From Jaapia argillacea MUCL 33604 (lineage: Eukaryota; Basidiomycota; Agaricomycetes; Jaapiales; Jaapiaceae), in assembly GCA_000697665.1 (NCBI GenBank), contig KL197709.1, positions 2,293,599-2,357,598 of the forward strand: a stretch of DNA of 64,000 bases, in the 5' to 3' direction. A program made the translations under genes and the position numbers. Below, piece by piece: positions 34,934 to 44,877 of this stretch. How positions within the stretch are numbered: position 1 is the stretch's first letter; each line of letters begins with the position of its first letter. Below the pieces are notes generated by a model that had not been told where the DNA came from, did no database searches, and saw only the letters and a program-made list of their open reading frames with translations.

Positions 34934-37606
34934 ATGGCTGTCACCGAAGCCAAGAAATCCTCGAAAAAGAGGAAGCAGATTCACGAAGAACCGGTTGTTC
35001 AAGTCGAGGAAGTATCTCAAGACGTCGGCTTGCAGATGTTGAGTGACGAGGAAGGGGAAGACGAGGATATCGCTTCAGATGATGGCGAGGTTGATGAGTT
35101 CCCAGAGATAAATGTGGAGAGTGACAGTGATGAAGAGGACGAAGAGGATGAGGAGGATGAGGGAGACGAGGACGAAGAAGACGAGGAAAACGAGGACGAT
35201 GAGGAAGAGGACGCTTCGGACGACGACCTTGGGATTTTTCCAAAAGCCAAGACCATCATCTCAGACATCACAGGCCAACCCAAACTTGTATATCCCGAAA
35301 TTGAGCCTGATTACGATTCGGATTCGTCGACAGAGGATGTAAGAAATATCCATCATGGACCCTACCCTTAACCTTATATTGACGCACCTTGTAGGATCCT
35401 AACCGTACTGGCAATGTGCCTATGCACTGGTACGATGACATGCCACACATTGGCTATGACATGAACGGCAAAAAGGTCTTTCGACCTGCTCGAGGGGACG
35501 AGCTGGACAAGTTCCTCGACACTGTGGAGGACCCTTCCTCTTGGTATGTCTTATCATTCTCACTACCCTTCTGATCATAAACTGAGTGACTTTAGGACCA
35601 CCGCCTTTGACAAGTCTGCCCAGACGGACAAACCTCTGACGGCGGAAGAACTCGATATTATTCGAAGACTACAAGCCGGCGAGAACCCTGATGCAAACTA
35701 CAATCCTTATGAGCCCACTGTAGAGTGGTTTACCGGTAAGGGGAAAGAGGAGCTTATGCCTCTGAGTGCCGCTCCCGAACCCAAACGACGATGGGTGCCC
35801 AGTAAATGGGAAAAGAAAAAGGTGAACCCCTCTCACTTCTGACCAGAAGCAGTCGTATTCTGACCAACTCTTCTCCAGGTCATGAAAATTGTTCGGGCCA
35901 TCCGGCAAGGTCGTATCGTCCCTGCCAAACCAAAATCCACCCAACCCCAGTTCTACTCCATCTGGAGTACCCCAACAGATGATCTCCATCCCGCTCCCCT
36001 TCCCGCTCCCAAACCCCGTCTCCCTACAAACGCCGAATCCTACAACCCTCCACCTGAATACCTCCCAACAGATGACGAACGTAAAGAATGGGAAACTCAA
36101 GACAAAGAAGATCGAGAGCGCGAATTTCTTCCTCAGAAATACGGTGCCCTACGCTTGGTACCTGCATACGGCGAGTTCATCCGAGAACGATTCAGTCGAC
36201 AATTGGATCTTTACCTAGCACCGAGAATCCAAAGAATGAGGTTACAGATTGACCCGAATAGTCTGATACCAAAGTTGCCAAGCCCAAGTAGCTTGAAACC
36301 GTTCCCGAACCACAAGGCGTTGAAGTTCGTTCATGCGAAGGGGAGGGTGAGGTGTCTGAGTATCAGTCCGGACGGTGGATGGGTGGTAAGCGGAGATGAA
36401 GATGGGGTGGTTAGCTTGTGGGAGGTGATCGTCGGTAGGGAAGTCAAGAGATGGAAATATGAGGGCAAGATTGGTGCTCTGGAGTGGTGTCCGAGAACCG
36501 ACGTCAGCTTTTTCGTCGTTGGAGTGTATGTCGAGAGAGCCTAGGCACTCTTCCCCTCACCATCACTCTTATCCTGACATTCGTTCGTTCACAGGGAGGA
36601 CCACCTGCACTTTGTCGTCCCGCCAAACCTCCCCTCGCCAGTCCTTGCCCTCACACAATCCTTACTGGCACCCGCTACGCTCCCTCCCGCACCGGCCACC
36701 CCTTCCCCCGTCAAATGGTCGTCGAACCACTCCGTTGATCCTTCACTCGAGCAGCCGATCCTCACTCTCAGTTTACCCCCCTCGACCGGAGTGCCAAAAC
36801 AAATCACCTGGCACAGGAGAGGCGATTATCTCGCTTCAGTTTGTGAGTGGATTGGTCTCCCTCGGAGATTGCGGCTGAACAACATTTCTTCCTGGTTCCC
36901 AGCTAGCGGCGAAGGCCAAGGTGGCGTATGGATCCATCAGTTGTCAAAGAGACACTCTCAGGCTCCGTTCAAGAAGATCAGAGGAGCCGTCCAACTAGTC
37001 TTGTTTCATCCTACGAAACCTCACTTTTTCGTCGCCGTTCGTGACTAAATTCTCTCTCCGAGCCTTCGTTGATCTCCTTTTCCGTCACACAGACCCAACG
37101 TTACGTCCGATTGTATAATCTGGCCGAGCAGAAATTACTGAAAACTTTGATGCCGGGTATCAAGTGGATCTCCTCGATGGACGTTCATCCCTCTGGTGAT
37201 CACGTTATCGTCGGCGGTTACGATCGCAAGTTGTGCTGGTTTGATCTCGAGCTTAGTGACAAGCCTTACAAAATCCTCCGGCAAGTTTCTTCTCATCTGC
37301 CGTACACATGACTTAATTAATTAACCTCTCAAAACTCATAGCTACCATACTCGGGCTCTCCGTTCACTCCAATTCCATCCCACCTACCCATTGTTCGCCT
37401 CCTCCTCTGACGATGGCTCGATTCAAGTATTCCACGCCAGGGTGTACAACGACTTGATGACCGACCCCCTCATAGTTCCTTTGAAGATTCTTCGGGGGCA
37501 TGAGGTCAGTGATGGTCTGGGTGTTTTGGAGGTGAAGTGGTGTAGTCGGCAACCATGGCTGGTCAGTGCGGGTGCTGACGGGAATGTGGCCGTTTGGTGT
37601 AGTTAG
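34934..37606 (+). CDS. ERB1: Ribosome biogenesis protein Erb1 (BOP1 homologue)
   Basis: Erb1 is part of the nucleolar PeBoW complex (Nop7-Erb1-Ytm1) needed for 27S pre-rRNA processing and 60S subunit assembly. The protein is about 780 residues in roughly nine exons. A Lys-rich start leads into a long Glu/Asp run (about 35,095-35,220). The BOP1 N-terminal domain then follows with [40 protein letters not shown] and [21 protein letters not shown] seven-bladed WD40 propeller fills the C-terminal half, including [40 protein letters not shown] and [17 protein letters not shown] at the end. The start is ATG 34934, just before the Lys-rich part. The length is normal for the family. Confidence 0.94.
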
Positions 37607-38613
37607 CTTGGGCTGATCCATGGGGCGCGTCTACTGTTCTTCTGAAGATCTTCTGGTTGACATGTTGTGGTATACGGTGATCGCTTCTTCAAACGCTTGC
37701 CGTCGGCCCATGAACTGCGTCAAGCTGTGGGCGCTTGGAGTGAGTGTTGGATTGACTCGCACTAATCTATATCAGTGGATTATGAGGATATCCGAGTGAA
37801 GCTATCACCGCGGGACGTCTATCAGCAAAGTTCCAACCAAACTTCCACTATCCAAGATTCCGTTTCCTCCACCCTCCCAGCGCAATCTTGGCGCGTGGCC
37901 CGTAACAATCAAACCCATCCCAAAGGTACATTCCTTTGTTGCGATCAAGATCGACAAAAGATCAGATTGCCGTGCTCTTGTCCTCCTAAAATGCAGAGCC
38001 CAAAAGCAGGACAAGCATGATCAACGAAACAATGTCGCCTTTTGCTTCCGAATGCTAAAATGAAATCATTTTGCCACGGTACCGGTCTTCATCAAGCCCC
38101 TTCTGAGCATCGTGGACTCTGCTATCGCTGATTTTGCGTCCTCATTCACGATCCATCGGCCCTAAGGACCTCTGTATTTTGCTGAGCTCTGGCTTCTAGA
38201 CACGGCATCCGCGGGGATCTGTAGCAAGACTCAGCTGTATGATACTGGATCAGATTAGAGCGAATATCTTCTCCTCGGAATCCGAGTCGTGTCCTTGTAC
38301 TCGAACAGAGGGTGCATAAAGCGATGGACGGAAAAGGCAAAGGCCACTGTTTGGAAATGGAGAGAAGCTGACAGCACCTCTATGCATCCCCCCTCCTCAG
38401 GACGGATACCAAAGATGCATCGGTTCCTCTTTTACGTCCCTGCTTGTTCCCTGATGCCCATAAAGCCTGGCTGTTGGCCAGCCATTCTCCACCGCCCATT
38501 CTCCAACGGACATCCTCTTCCCTTCTTTAACTGGTTCCCCTGCGCCTTTGGAGATAACCTCCAATCGACTTACCCGCTTATCGGAGAATTCTGATATCTC
38601 TTCTTGGATCACC
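37607..38613. other. Intergenic region
   Basis: This is a one-kilobase gap between ERB1 and the seven-helix protein gene, both on the plus strand. Short frames (for example plus 38,289-38,594) have no domain. The last 150 bases are C/T-rich and may be the promoter of the downstream gene. Nothing else is visible. Confidence 0.45.
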
Positions 38614-40378
38614 ATGCCTAACTGGTCTGACCCCGCTGAGATTCAAAAGGACGGAGGTGGGTGGCTGTGCAATGTAAAGGCTACACTTGAGAGGATTAAA
38701 CTTGTTCTATCAGATGTCTTCACCAAACTGATGTTCAGTTTGTTTGGCGTCTACGTTTGGGAATTGTTCATCACCAGCGGGTTTGAGTGGTCTTTGATCA
38801 CTGGGAAACGCAAGTTTAAATGGCCTATGGTAGGTCCCGCTATTATTCCCCGTTGAGCACCCTACTGACTTTTGCTCTAGGGTGAGTAGCAGTGGCAGCT
38901 CTGCAATTATCGTAACAGCCTAACCTTATGAACAGTCTTTTTCTTCTTGTGCCGATATTGCATCCTCTGGGCGTTGATTGGATTGTGCGTTCTCTGTGAA
39001 TACGCATCTCATATTCAACTCACATTATCCATAGAATTATCTCGTTCTCCGTTACCACTGAGGTATGTCACTCGGCTGAACTTACTCGGAACTTGTCTCA
39101 TCGGATCCCATTTTCTAGGTTAATTGCATGGTACGCAAATAATCTGCTGTGTAAGTAGTTTCGAGCCATTTACTCACTCCTTATCCTCGACCAGGCTCTT
39201 TATACGTTCAACTCGGTAAGCTGGGTCACTAATTATCTCACCTTCCATACTTACTCACCCAATTTCAGTGGTGTGGCAATATGACAATTCTCAGCGCATC
39301 AACATCCCTTATGCTCCGAACGTAAGACCTTTATTCTTATCTCCCTTACTTCATAACTTACAGGCTACCACAGGGTTGCCCTATGGGAGCGAAGATGGAA
39401 GATTGTTGTCCCCGTCGGAATCCTCTCGCTCGGTCAATGGGCACTGTTGTGGTACGGCATGTTCATCGTCAAGGCTGAATGGGTGCCCTCCGCCAATGCC
39501 TGCGTCGTCGTCAAGAACAACCACGTATTCCTAAATATCGTGTTCTTCTACAGTAAGCGAATCCATATCACGAGCGCGCTTCGTGCTGACGTCGTTCCCA
39601 CTTCAGCCATGGCATTTGATTGCATAATCTTGCTCCTCACAACCGCCGCGTTGATGAGACAGACCTCCCGTTCTGGACTCTGGGATCTCCTTTTCCGAGA
39701 TGGCCTTGTGTATTTCCTTGTCACATTCACTTGCAATTGTCTTCCCGCGGTATGTTATCGCTTTGACGAGATCATTGTCATCCCGTCTGATCCAGACCTT
39801 TTTCTACTCAGGTCCTGAATGTCCTGAATCTCAACGTGATCATGGATGTCGTCGCTACTGTAAGTGCACCCGGCGTCTCCACCCCTTTCCGACGTTAATC
39901 CTTCTTGGAACAATAGGTCCCTGCCGCAACCATCTCGTTCGTACCTGTTTTCCGAGGCTCGACCTCTGAGCTAACATAACATTATAGTGCCATCGCCGCA
40001 TGTCGAGCCGTGATCCGTCTCCAAGAGTTCGCTAGCGGCGATCCTTACATTCACTCTTCATCCGTCACAAATGATGTTCGGATTGCTCGGTACGGTACCT
40101 CAGTGAAGACCCCGCGATACACCACGACTCGTCCAGAGGTCCATGTGACCACCGACCATATCACCATGCATGAGTTCTCGTGAGCACCACTCTTTCTCCG
40201 ATTTGGAATTCGAGCTAACTTGCTATCCACTAGTCCTTCAGCGAATGATGCACCGTATGATGGCCGTATCACATTCAAGACCTCCCTTGACGAATCCCCC
40301 CCTCCTTTTGATCTAAAGTATAAATCCAAGAAGGAAGAAGTTTCCGCCGATGATTATTCGGGTTCAAGCGCTGTCTGA
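38614..40378 (+). CDS. Seven-helix membrane protein of an Agaricomycete family, with micro-exons
   Basis: This belongs to a large family of fungal proteins with seven predicted helices, mostly uncharacterised and sometimes suggested to be receptor-like. About 430 residues are spliced from many short exons. It begins MPNWSDPAEIQKD. Helix 1 holds LFGVYVWELFITSGFEWS; later helices hold FFFLCRYCILWALIGLIISF, VVPVGILSLGQWALLWYGM, VFFYTMAFDCIILLL and GLVYFLVTFTCNCLPAV. The family motif VPAATISSIAACRAVIRL closes the last helix. A hydrophilic tail follows. Exons as short as 12 (39,119-39,130), 21 (39,195-39,215) and 28 bases are needed. One codon (Val after WPM) requires a single-base exon at 38,881. 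The ligand and role are unknown. Confidence 0.82.
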
Positions 40379-41008
40379 ACCATCACCTGCTCCTGCTTGT
40401 ATGAGCGGCGACCTACTGTATCTATCCGTATATTTTCGACCTTCATTCACCACTCTGTTAGCCTCGATCACACTCCTGTAGTTTTAGGATATGTCTTCTT
40501 ATGTTTTCACCACTTTTACCGTGACCTAGAACCGGACAGTAATGGAATACAACTATATAATTTGGTACACACATTGAAAATCTGATGTTGGACAGGAAGA
40601 TTGGAGAAATAGCGAGCAACAACGCGGATATTGAACACTACTTGTTCGACTTGGAGTGACCGGAATGTCGGCGTGGTGGGCCTTTGTGGCGGAAGTTGAC
40701 TTTCGACCGAGGTCGGGAAGTCATTCCTTTTGATAGTCGCCATTGTTCGCGGCGAGAGTTGCGGGGGCCATGTGTGGATATACGCTTGGCTACACCACCA
40801 TCAAGCTCCATCGCATCTACAAGTGGATAGAATGAGTCTGACAGTTAGACAAAGTCCAGTGATGGGACTAACCAGGGGCCGAGGCTGTGTTATTCGCCTC
40901 CCCTTGTGTTTCTGTGAGGAAGAAAACCGAGCAATCAACGACCCGGTTCTTGGCTGAAACATATGATGGACAAAGAGCTCTCCCATCTTCTCTCCCAGAG
41001 GCTTCGGT
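40379..41008. other. Tail-to-tail intergenic region
   Basis: This lies between the seven-helix gene (plus) and the LLP-like gene (minus). A minus-strand frame at 40,516-40,743 (75 codons, starts with ATG) is open but has no recognised domain or splice partner. I leave it uncalled. Confidence 0.4.
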
Positions 41009-41338
41009 TCAGAAACCGTCCACGGTAGAACTGCGGAGCCGCATCAACCCCTCCAGTACCTCGGGGGAGAGATCGTGGTGGTCGGTAAGACCGAAAAGTG
41101 CAAACCAACACCAACCTGGCTCCATCCCGTTCTGGTCTTCCCATCCTTCCCTCTTCTCTTCCTCTTCCTCTTCATCCTCATCCTTCTCCTTGAACTCACT
41201 CGCATCTCGAGTCGTTAGATGGACGAGTTTAGCGTTTAGTCTATTCAGGCGGGCAGCGTGGGTTGCGGCATAGACACCTTCTTCACGCTTTTTGGCACGA
41301 TATGCGCGCTTGGTTTTGGCTCGTAGGGATTTAGCCAT
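41009..41338 (-). CDS. LLP-like nucleolar ribosome-biogenesis protein
   Basis: This is a small basic-then-acidic protein of 109 residues, intronless. Its start MAKSLRAKTKRAYRAKKREE matches the conserved N-terminus of the LLP/LLPH family (yeast Ybl028c), nucleolar proteins linked to 60S subunit assembly. ARLNRLNAKLV follows. A run of Glu/Asp/Lys fills the middle and a hydrophobic patch (GWCWFALFGLTDHHDLSP) comes near the C-terminus. The start at 41338 is fixed by the family signature. A (TGG)n microsatellite immediately upstream lies in the 5' leader. Confidence 0.8.
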   Translation of the reverse strand: MAKSLRAKTKRAYRAKKREEGVYAATHAARLNRLNAKLVHLTTRDASEFKEKDEDEEEEEEKREGWEDQNGMEPGWCWFALFGLTDHHDLSPEVLEGLMRLRSSTVDGF

Positions 41339-41372
41339 TGTGGTGGTGGTGGTGGTGGTGGTGGCGGTGGTG
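41339..41372. repeat. (TGG)n trinucleotide microsatellite
   Basis: About ten tandem TGG units with one interruption (GCGG) lie directly before the LLP-like start codon. They read as (CCA)n in the transcribed strand's leader. No coding role is seen. Confidence 0.75.
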
Positions 41373-41767
41373 TAGGGGGGCGAGATGTATTTCGAGTGGT
41401 TTTGATTCAAGAATAGTCAGCTCTGCGGCCTGTGCTGCTCACAAACTTTCAGAGAATGAATCGGAAGATGCCGAAATTCCTTTTCTGGATATGTTTTTCC
41501 TCATTCCAATTTCTGTTTGAGATTTGGGCTTGATCAAGTCTCAATATTGTCATGACTCTGGCGATGGCATATCACAGCAACAGGCAATATACATCGGGAG
41601 GGACGAAATGGGAACAACGGTACATACGCACATCCAACAAGTGTTTCCCAGTCTCCCCCGCCAAGACGCGTACGTCTTACGGTGCTGTAGCTGAACCCTG
41701 ATGCAACCATGACCGCTCGAAACCTAAGCCTTTTCTTCGATGTCTGGTGTGTTATGGTCCGTATGAA

Positions 41768-42266
41768 TCATTCCGGCGGTGCCTCCCTGTAATCAAGCAA
41801 ATCAATGTCAGCTGAAGGCGATTATTGGATTCATAGGATGGACTTATAATATATAGAACATTGTTACACCTAAAGAACCAAAATGTTTCAGCAAAGAATA
41901 CAACTGTATGAATGGCAAGGCAGATAGGTAGAAGTAGAGCCGCACCGAATGAAAACTTCTCCAAGAGCGCCGTTAGATTGACCATCTTGGAACTCCTCGG
42001 TATTCGCCAGCTAAAATCGGTCTGTAAGAGCCCAAATTATCTGAAAGACGCAATGAAACGCACCTGGAGATTCATATAACCATCGGTGCTGACTAGGAAA
42101 CCCTTGTACTCAAGTCCCCATTTTAGTCGAACATACACCGGCTTGCCAGTGAGCTCTTGCATGAAGGGCTTAGGGTTGACTGGGTTGACCTAACAAACCA
42201 TATATGCGCGTCAGTGTTGGAAGCTACCTGAGATGGGGTTGAAGCTGTGGGACGTACCGCAGACAT
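41768..42266 (-). CDS. SMX3: Small nuclear ribonucleoprotein F (SmF)
   Basis: SmF is one of seven Sm proteins forming the ring on U1, U2, U4 and U5 snRNAs. Five exons yield about 83 residues. The first exon is only MSA. Next come [20 protein letters not shown] and [19 protein letters not shown] (Sm motif 1). The third exon carries [11 protein letters not shown] to GALGEVFIR. The fourth is short and encodes CNNVLYI (Sm motif 2), and the last encodes REAPPE. The final junction is unusual. A precise YI-REAPPE join needs an intron starting ATAAGT at 41,847 and ending TTAC at 41,789 (AT-AC). A GT-AG alternative (donor GTCCAT) inserts one extra Ile. It shares a 174 bp promoter with NC2-beta. Confidence 0.92.
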
Positions 42267-42440
42267 GATGGTGAAAGCAGACTTGTGGGAAGTGCCGAAA
42301 GGCAGCTCGGTCGAACTTGGTCTACATCAACCTTCACCTGTGTCATCGCCTCGTTTGCCGTACTGTCTCTTTCTCAGAAAAGGGCTTCAAACTTTGCTCC
42401 AGAAACTTAATTCTCTCAAAATTTTGAGATCTCCGAAGAC

Positions 42441-43106
42441 ATGTCTGACCGAGAAGGACATTCTGGAGGGCCCCCTCCAAATGACGAGGACCTCTCGCTA
42501 CCCAAGGCGACTGTGGCTAAGATGATCTCCGGTACGTGCAAGAACCTTGCGATCCTCCCCATATTCTCAAAGACTATGATTTTAGAACTTCTCCCCAACG
42601 ACGTGACATGCGCCAAAGAGACTCGCGATCTAGTGATAGAGTGTTGTGTAGGTGAACACGGCCAATGTCATCCGAACTTTCTGCCCATATTCACCGCACT
42701 CCGCTCAGAATTTATCCATCTGATATCCTCCGAAGCCAATGATATTTGCGAAGCGGAGTCCAAGAAGACAATCGCGCCAGACCATATCATCACGGCCCTG
42801 AAAGTGGGTGCTCCCTAAATTGCTTAATCCCATCTTCCTGACCTTCCATCTCCCATAGCGACTCGGATTTGAGTCATTCATCCCCGAAGTGCAAGACGTT
42901 CTGAAAGACCATAAGCAGCTGCAGAGAGTTCGTCCTTTCAGGGAACCCCGTTCCGCGCCACACTAACGGTATGCTTGTAGGACCGAGAAAAGAAAGTCTC
43001 GAAGTTGGAGCAATCGGGGCTGACGGAGGAGGAGCTTCTACAAAGGCAGCAAGCGTTGTTTGCGGAGAGTCGGGCAAAATATGAAGCGCAGGGGCAGCAA
43101 GGCTGA
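42441..43106 (+). CDS. NCB2: NC2-beta (Dr1) transcription repressor subunit
   Basis: Negative cofactor 2 is a histone-fold heterodimer that binds TBP on DNA and blocks TFIIA/TFIIB entry. The spliced protein is about 150 residues. The histone fold starts LSLPKATVAKMISELLPNDV, continues CAKETRDLVIECCVEFIHLI, SSEANDICEAESKKTIAPDH and IITALKRLGFESFIPEVQDV. The C-terminal helix is Gln/Glu-rich (LTEEELLQRQQALFAESRAK). Short introns split the fold at several points (for example near 42,533 and 42,650). The start is at 42441. All hallmark residues of Dr1 are present and the length is near that of the family. Confidence 0.94.
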
Positions 43107-43179
43107 GACTTGCATTGTGATCGACTCTATATTGTATCACTAGCCTCCCTGCTCTATGTACAGTCCTATATTATTACTA

Positions 43180-44601
43180 TCAGTTATGCTGGGCATGACG
43201 TTCCACCAGCTCTCCCAGTCGGCGTTCCGGCGAGTCCCCATTCCACAACTCAACTGCTTCACCGTTGTTATCCGCCCTTGTCATGTGGGGCAGACCCTCT
43301 TGTTCAATAGTGAAGGATGCGGACACCGTGGCATACAAGACGGCTACAACCGATGTGAGAAGGATGGCCCATCTGGAAAGCAAGACACGAACTCACCCTC
43401 ATATACATTTCCCTCAGTGGAAACTAACCCAGCAGCGAGGCCGCCAAGGAAGCTGTTTCCCGCGCCTTCAAAGAATGAGAAAAGCGAGGAACACGAGTAG
43501 GAAAAGTATACCTGTCACTTCCACGACTTTGCCACTGGCGTCATTCCAGAAGGCGTCAATCCACTTGCCACCTCGGGAGCGTGTAGCAACATATGCACCC
43601 ATTCCACCACTTCGGATGATCACGGATCCGTTTCCGTCTGAGCCTATTCCGAATTCTAAAAGCTTCGCACAAGCCTCTTCGATGCGAGGCTTCGTAGCGG
43701 GCAACGGCATTGACAAGATTGACAACGCCTCCTCTGCATTCGGACTATCAAAGGTCTCTGACTTGAGCAAACCAAGACATGACGGCGACCCATGCTGCAG
43801 AATACCTTAGTATTGAAATGGACGGTAAAATCGCAATCAGAGCAGGTAGTTCCTGTGGTATACACCTATCCTTGGTGTGGGTTAGATGGATTGCGGTCCG
43901 GCATAAACCACGCAATCTCACGGACGGGAATGGGTTCATATATGGTTATAGGCAACCATCCATCTATGGCCTGAACTTCGGACATTATGGCGGCTGCTCT
44001 GCTCGGAGAGCAAATGAAGTGGAGGATCCTTGACCTTTCCAGACGCGTATTGACCAAATCATGAGGCGTTATGCGGATACGAGGGGTGAGATATTCGAAA
44101 CTGATAGAGTATGATGAGATCAACGGGGGCTTTCAGAGGACGGACTCAATCGTTGGTACCCTCTGTGATCCCCCCTGTATGAATTGAGGGCACAAGTCGT
44201 CGGACAATCAGGATTGTCTCGGAACAACCACATGTCTTGGCCATAGGAAAGCAGTTTCTGCTGTATAGCATCGGGGAAATCGTGGCCTCGATCAACGACC
44301 ATGCCCAGTCGGTCGGCCGATAACCTGGTCGAACAGCAACGGAGAAGGTTATAAGATCTGCCTATGTGTCATAGAAGGTGAAAGGCTAACCAGATGCGAG
44401 CTCCGATAGATGCATATGTCCCGCCTCCTCCGATCTGTTGGACGAATGAGACGGAGAAAAGATGTCAATGTGAGGTAACGGTCTTTCCTGTGGGTCGAGG
44501 TGTTTCCCTGTCGCGAGACCTTGGTCGTCCAAGAAGGAGAAGTTATCTATGATAAACATTCCCAGTGTCACGAAATGTGGGTGGTCCGCTGAAGCCGCCA
44601 T
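43180..44601 (-). CDS. Mak32-like pfkB-family sugar kinase
   Basis: This is a ribokinase-fold (pfkB) protein resembling yeast Mak32, needed there for L-A virus particle stability; the substrate is unknown. About 370 residues from eight exons are inferred. It opens HPHFVTLGMFIIDNFSFLDD, then LATGKHLDPQ joined to IGGGGTYASIGARIWL, the substrate-side Gly motif. The middle includes RIRITPHDLVNTRLERSRIL and LPALIAILPSISIL. The pfkB C-terminal signature is GAGNSFLGGLAAGLV, with the catalytic Asp of the usual GAGD replaced by Asn. A tail ends LVERHAQHN. The first intron lacks a GT donor: the family-consistent join uses GAAAGA at 44,487 and AACAG at 44,435. Asn for Asp suggests altered or absent kinase activity. 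It is divergent from the phosphopantetheinyl transferase gene. Confidence 0.8.
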
Positions 44602-44877
44602 AGTGAAGGGAGAATCAGAGAGATCTCGGACTGTGCGATTCTTGTCAGATCGCCTGCCAGTGTTGTCCTTGGAAAGTCCGAGGGTTTCAAGTTCACAGGT
44701 TTAAACAGAGCCTTCGTATGACGAATGATCTGCACCCTCCGATGGTATTAAAGGAACATCGAAAGGATCTCCTTTTCCGAACCCACCGGGCAGTTGCTAC
44801 ACAGCCTACAACCGCCAGCAATCAGTCACAAATTCCGGTTTAACACAACGACTAGCAACCACAACCCACACCCAACC

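Noticed and set aside
35017-35283. Minus-strand poly-Ser frame
   Set aside because: Antisense of the Glu/Asp run of ERB1.
41847-41847. U12-type (minor spliceosome) intron in SmF
   Set aside because: The donor ATAAGT lacks the ATATCCTT consensus; the AT-AC form here would be the major-spliceosome class.
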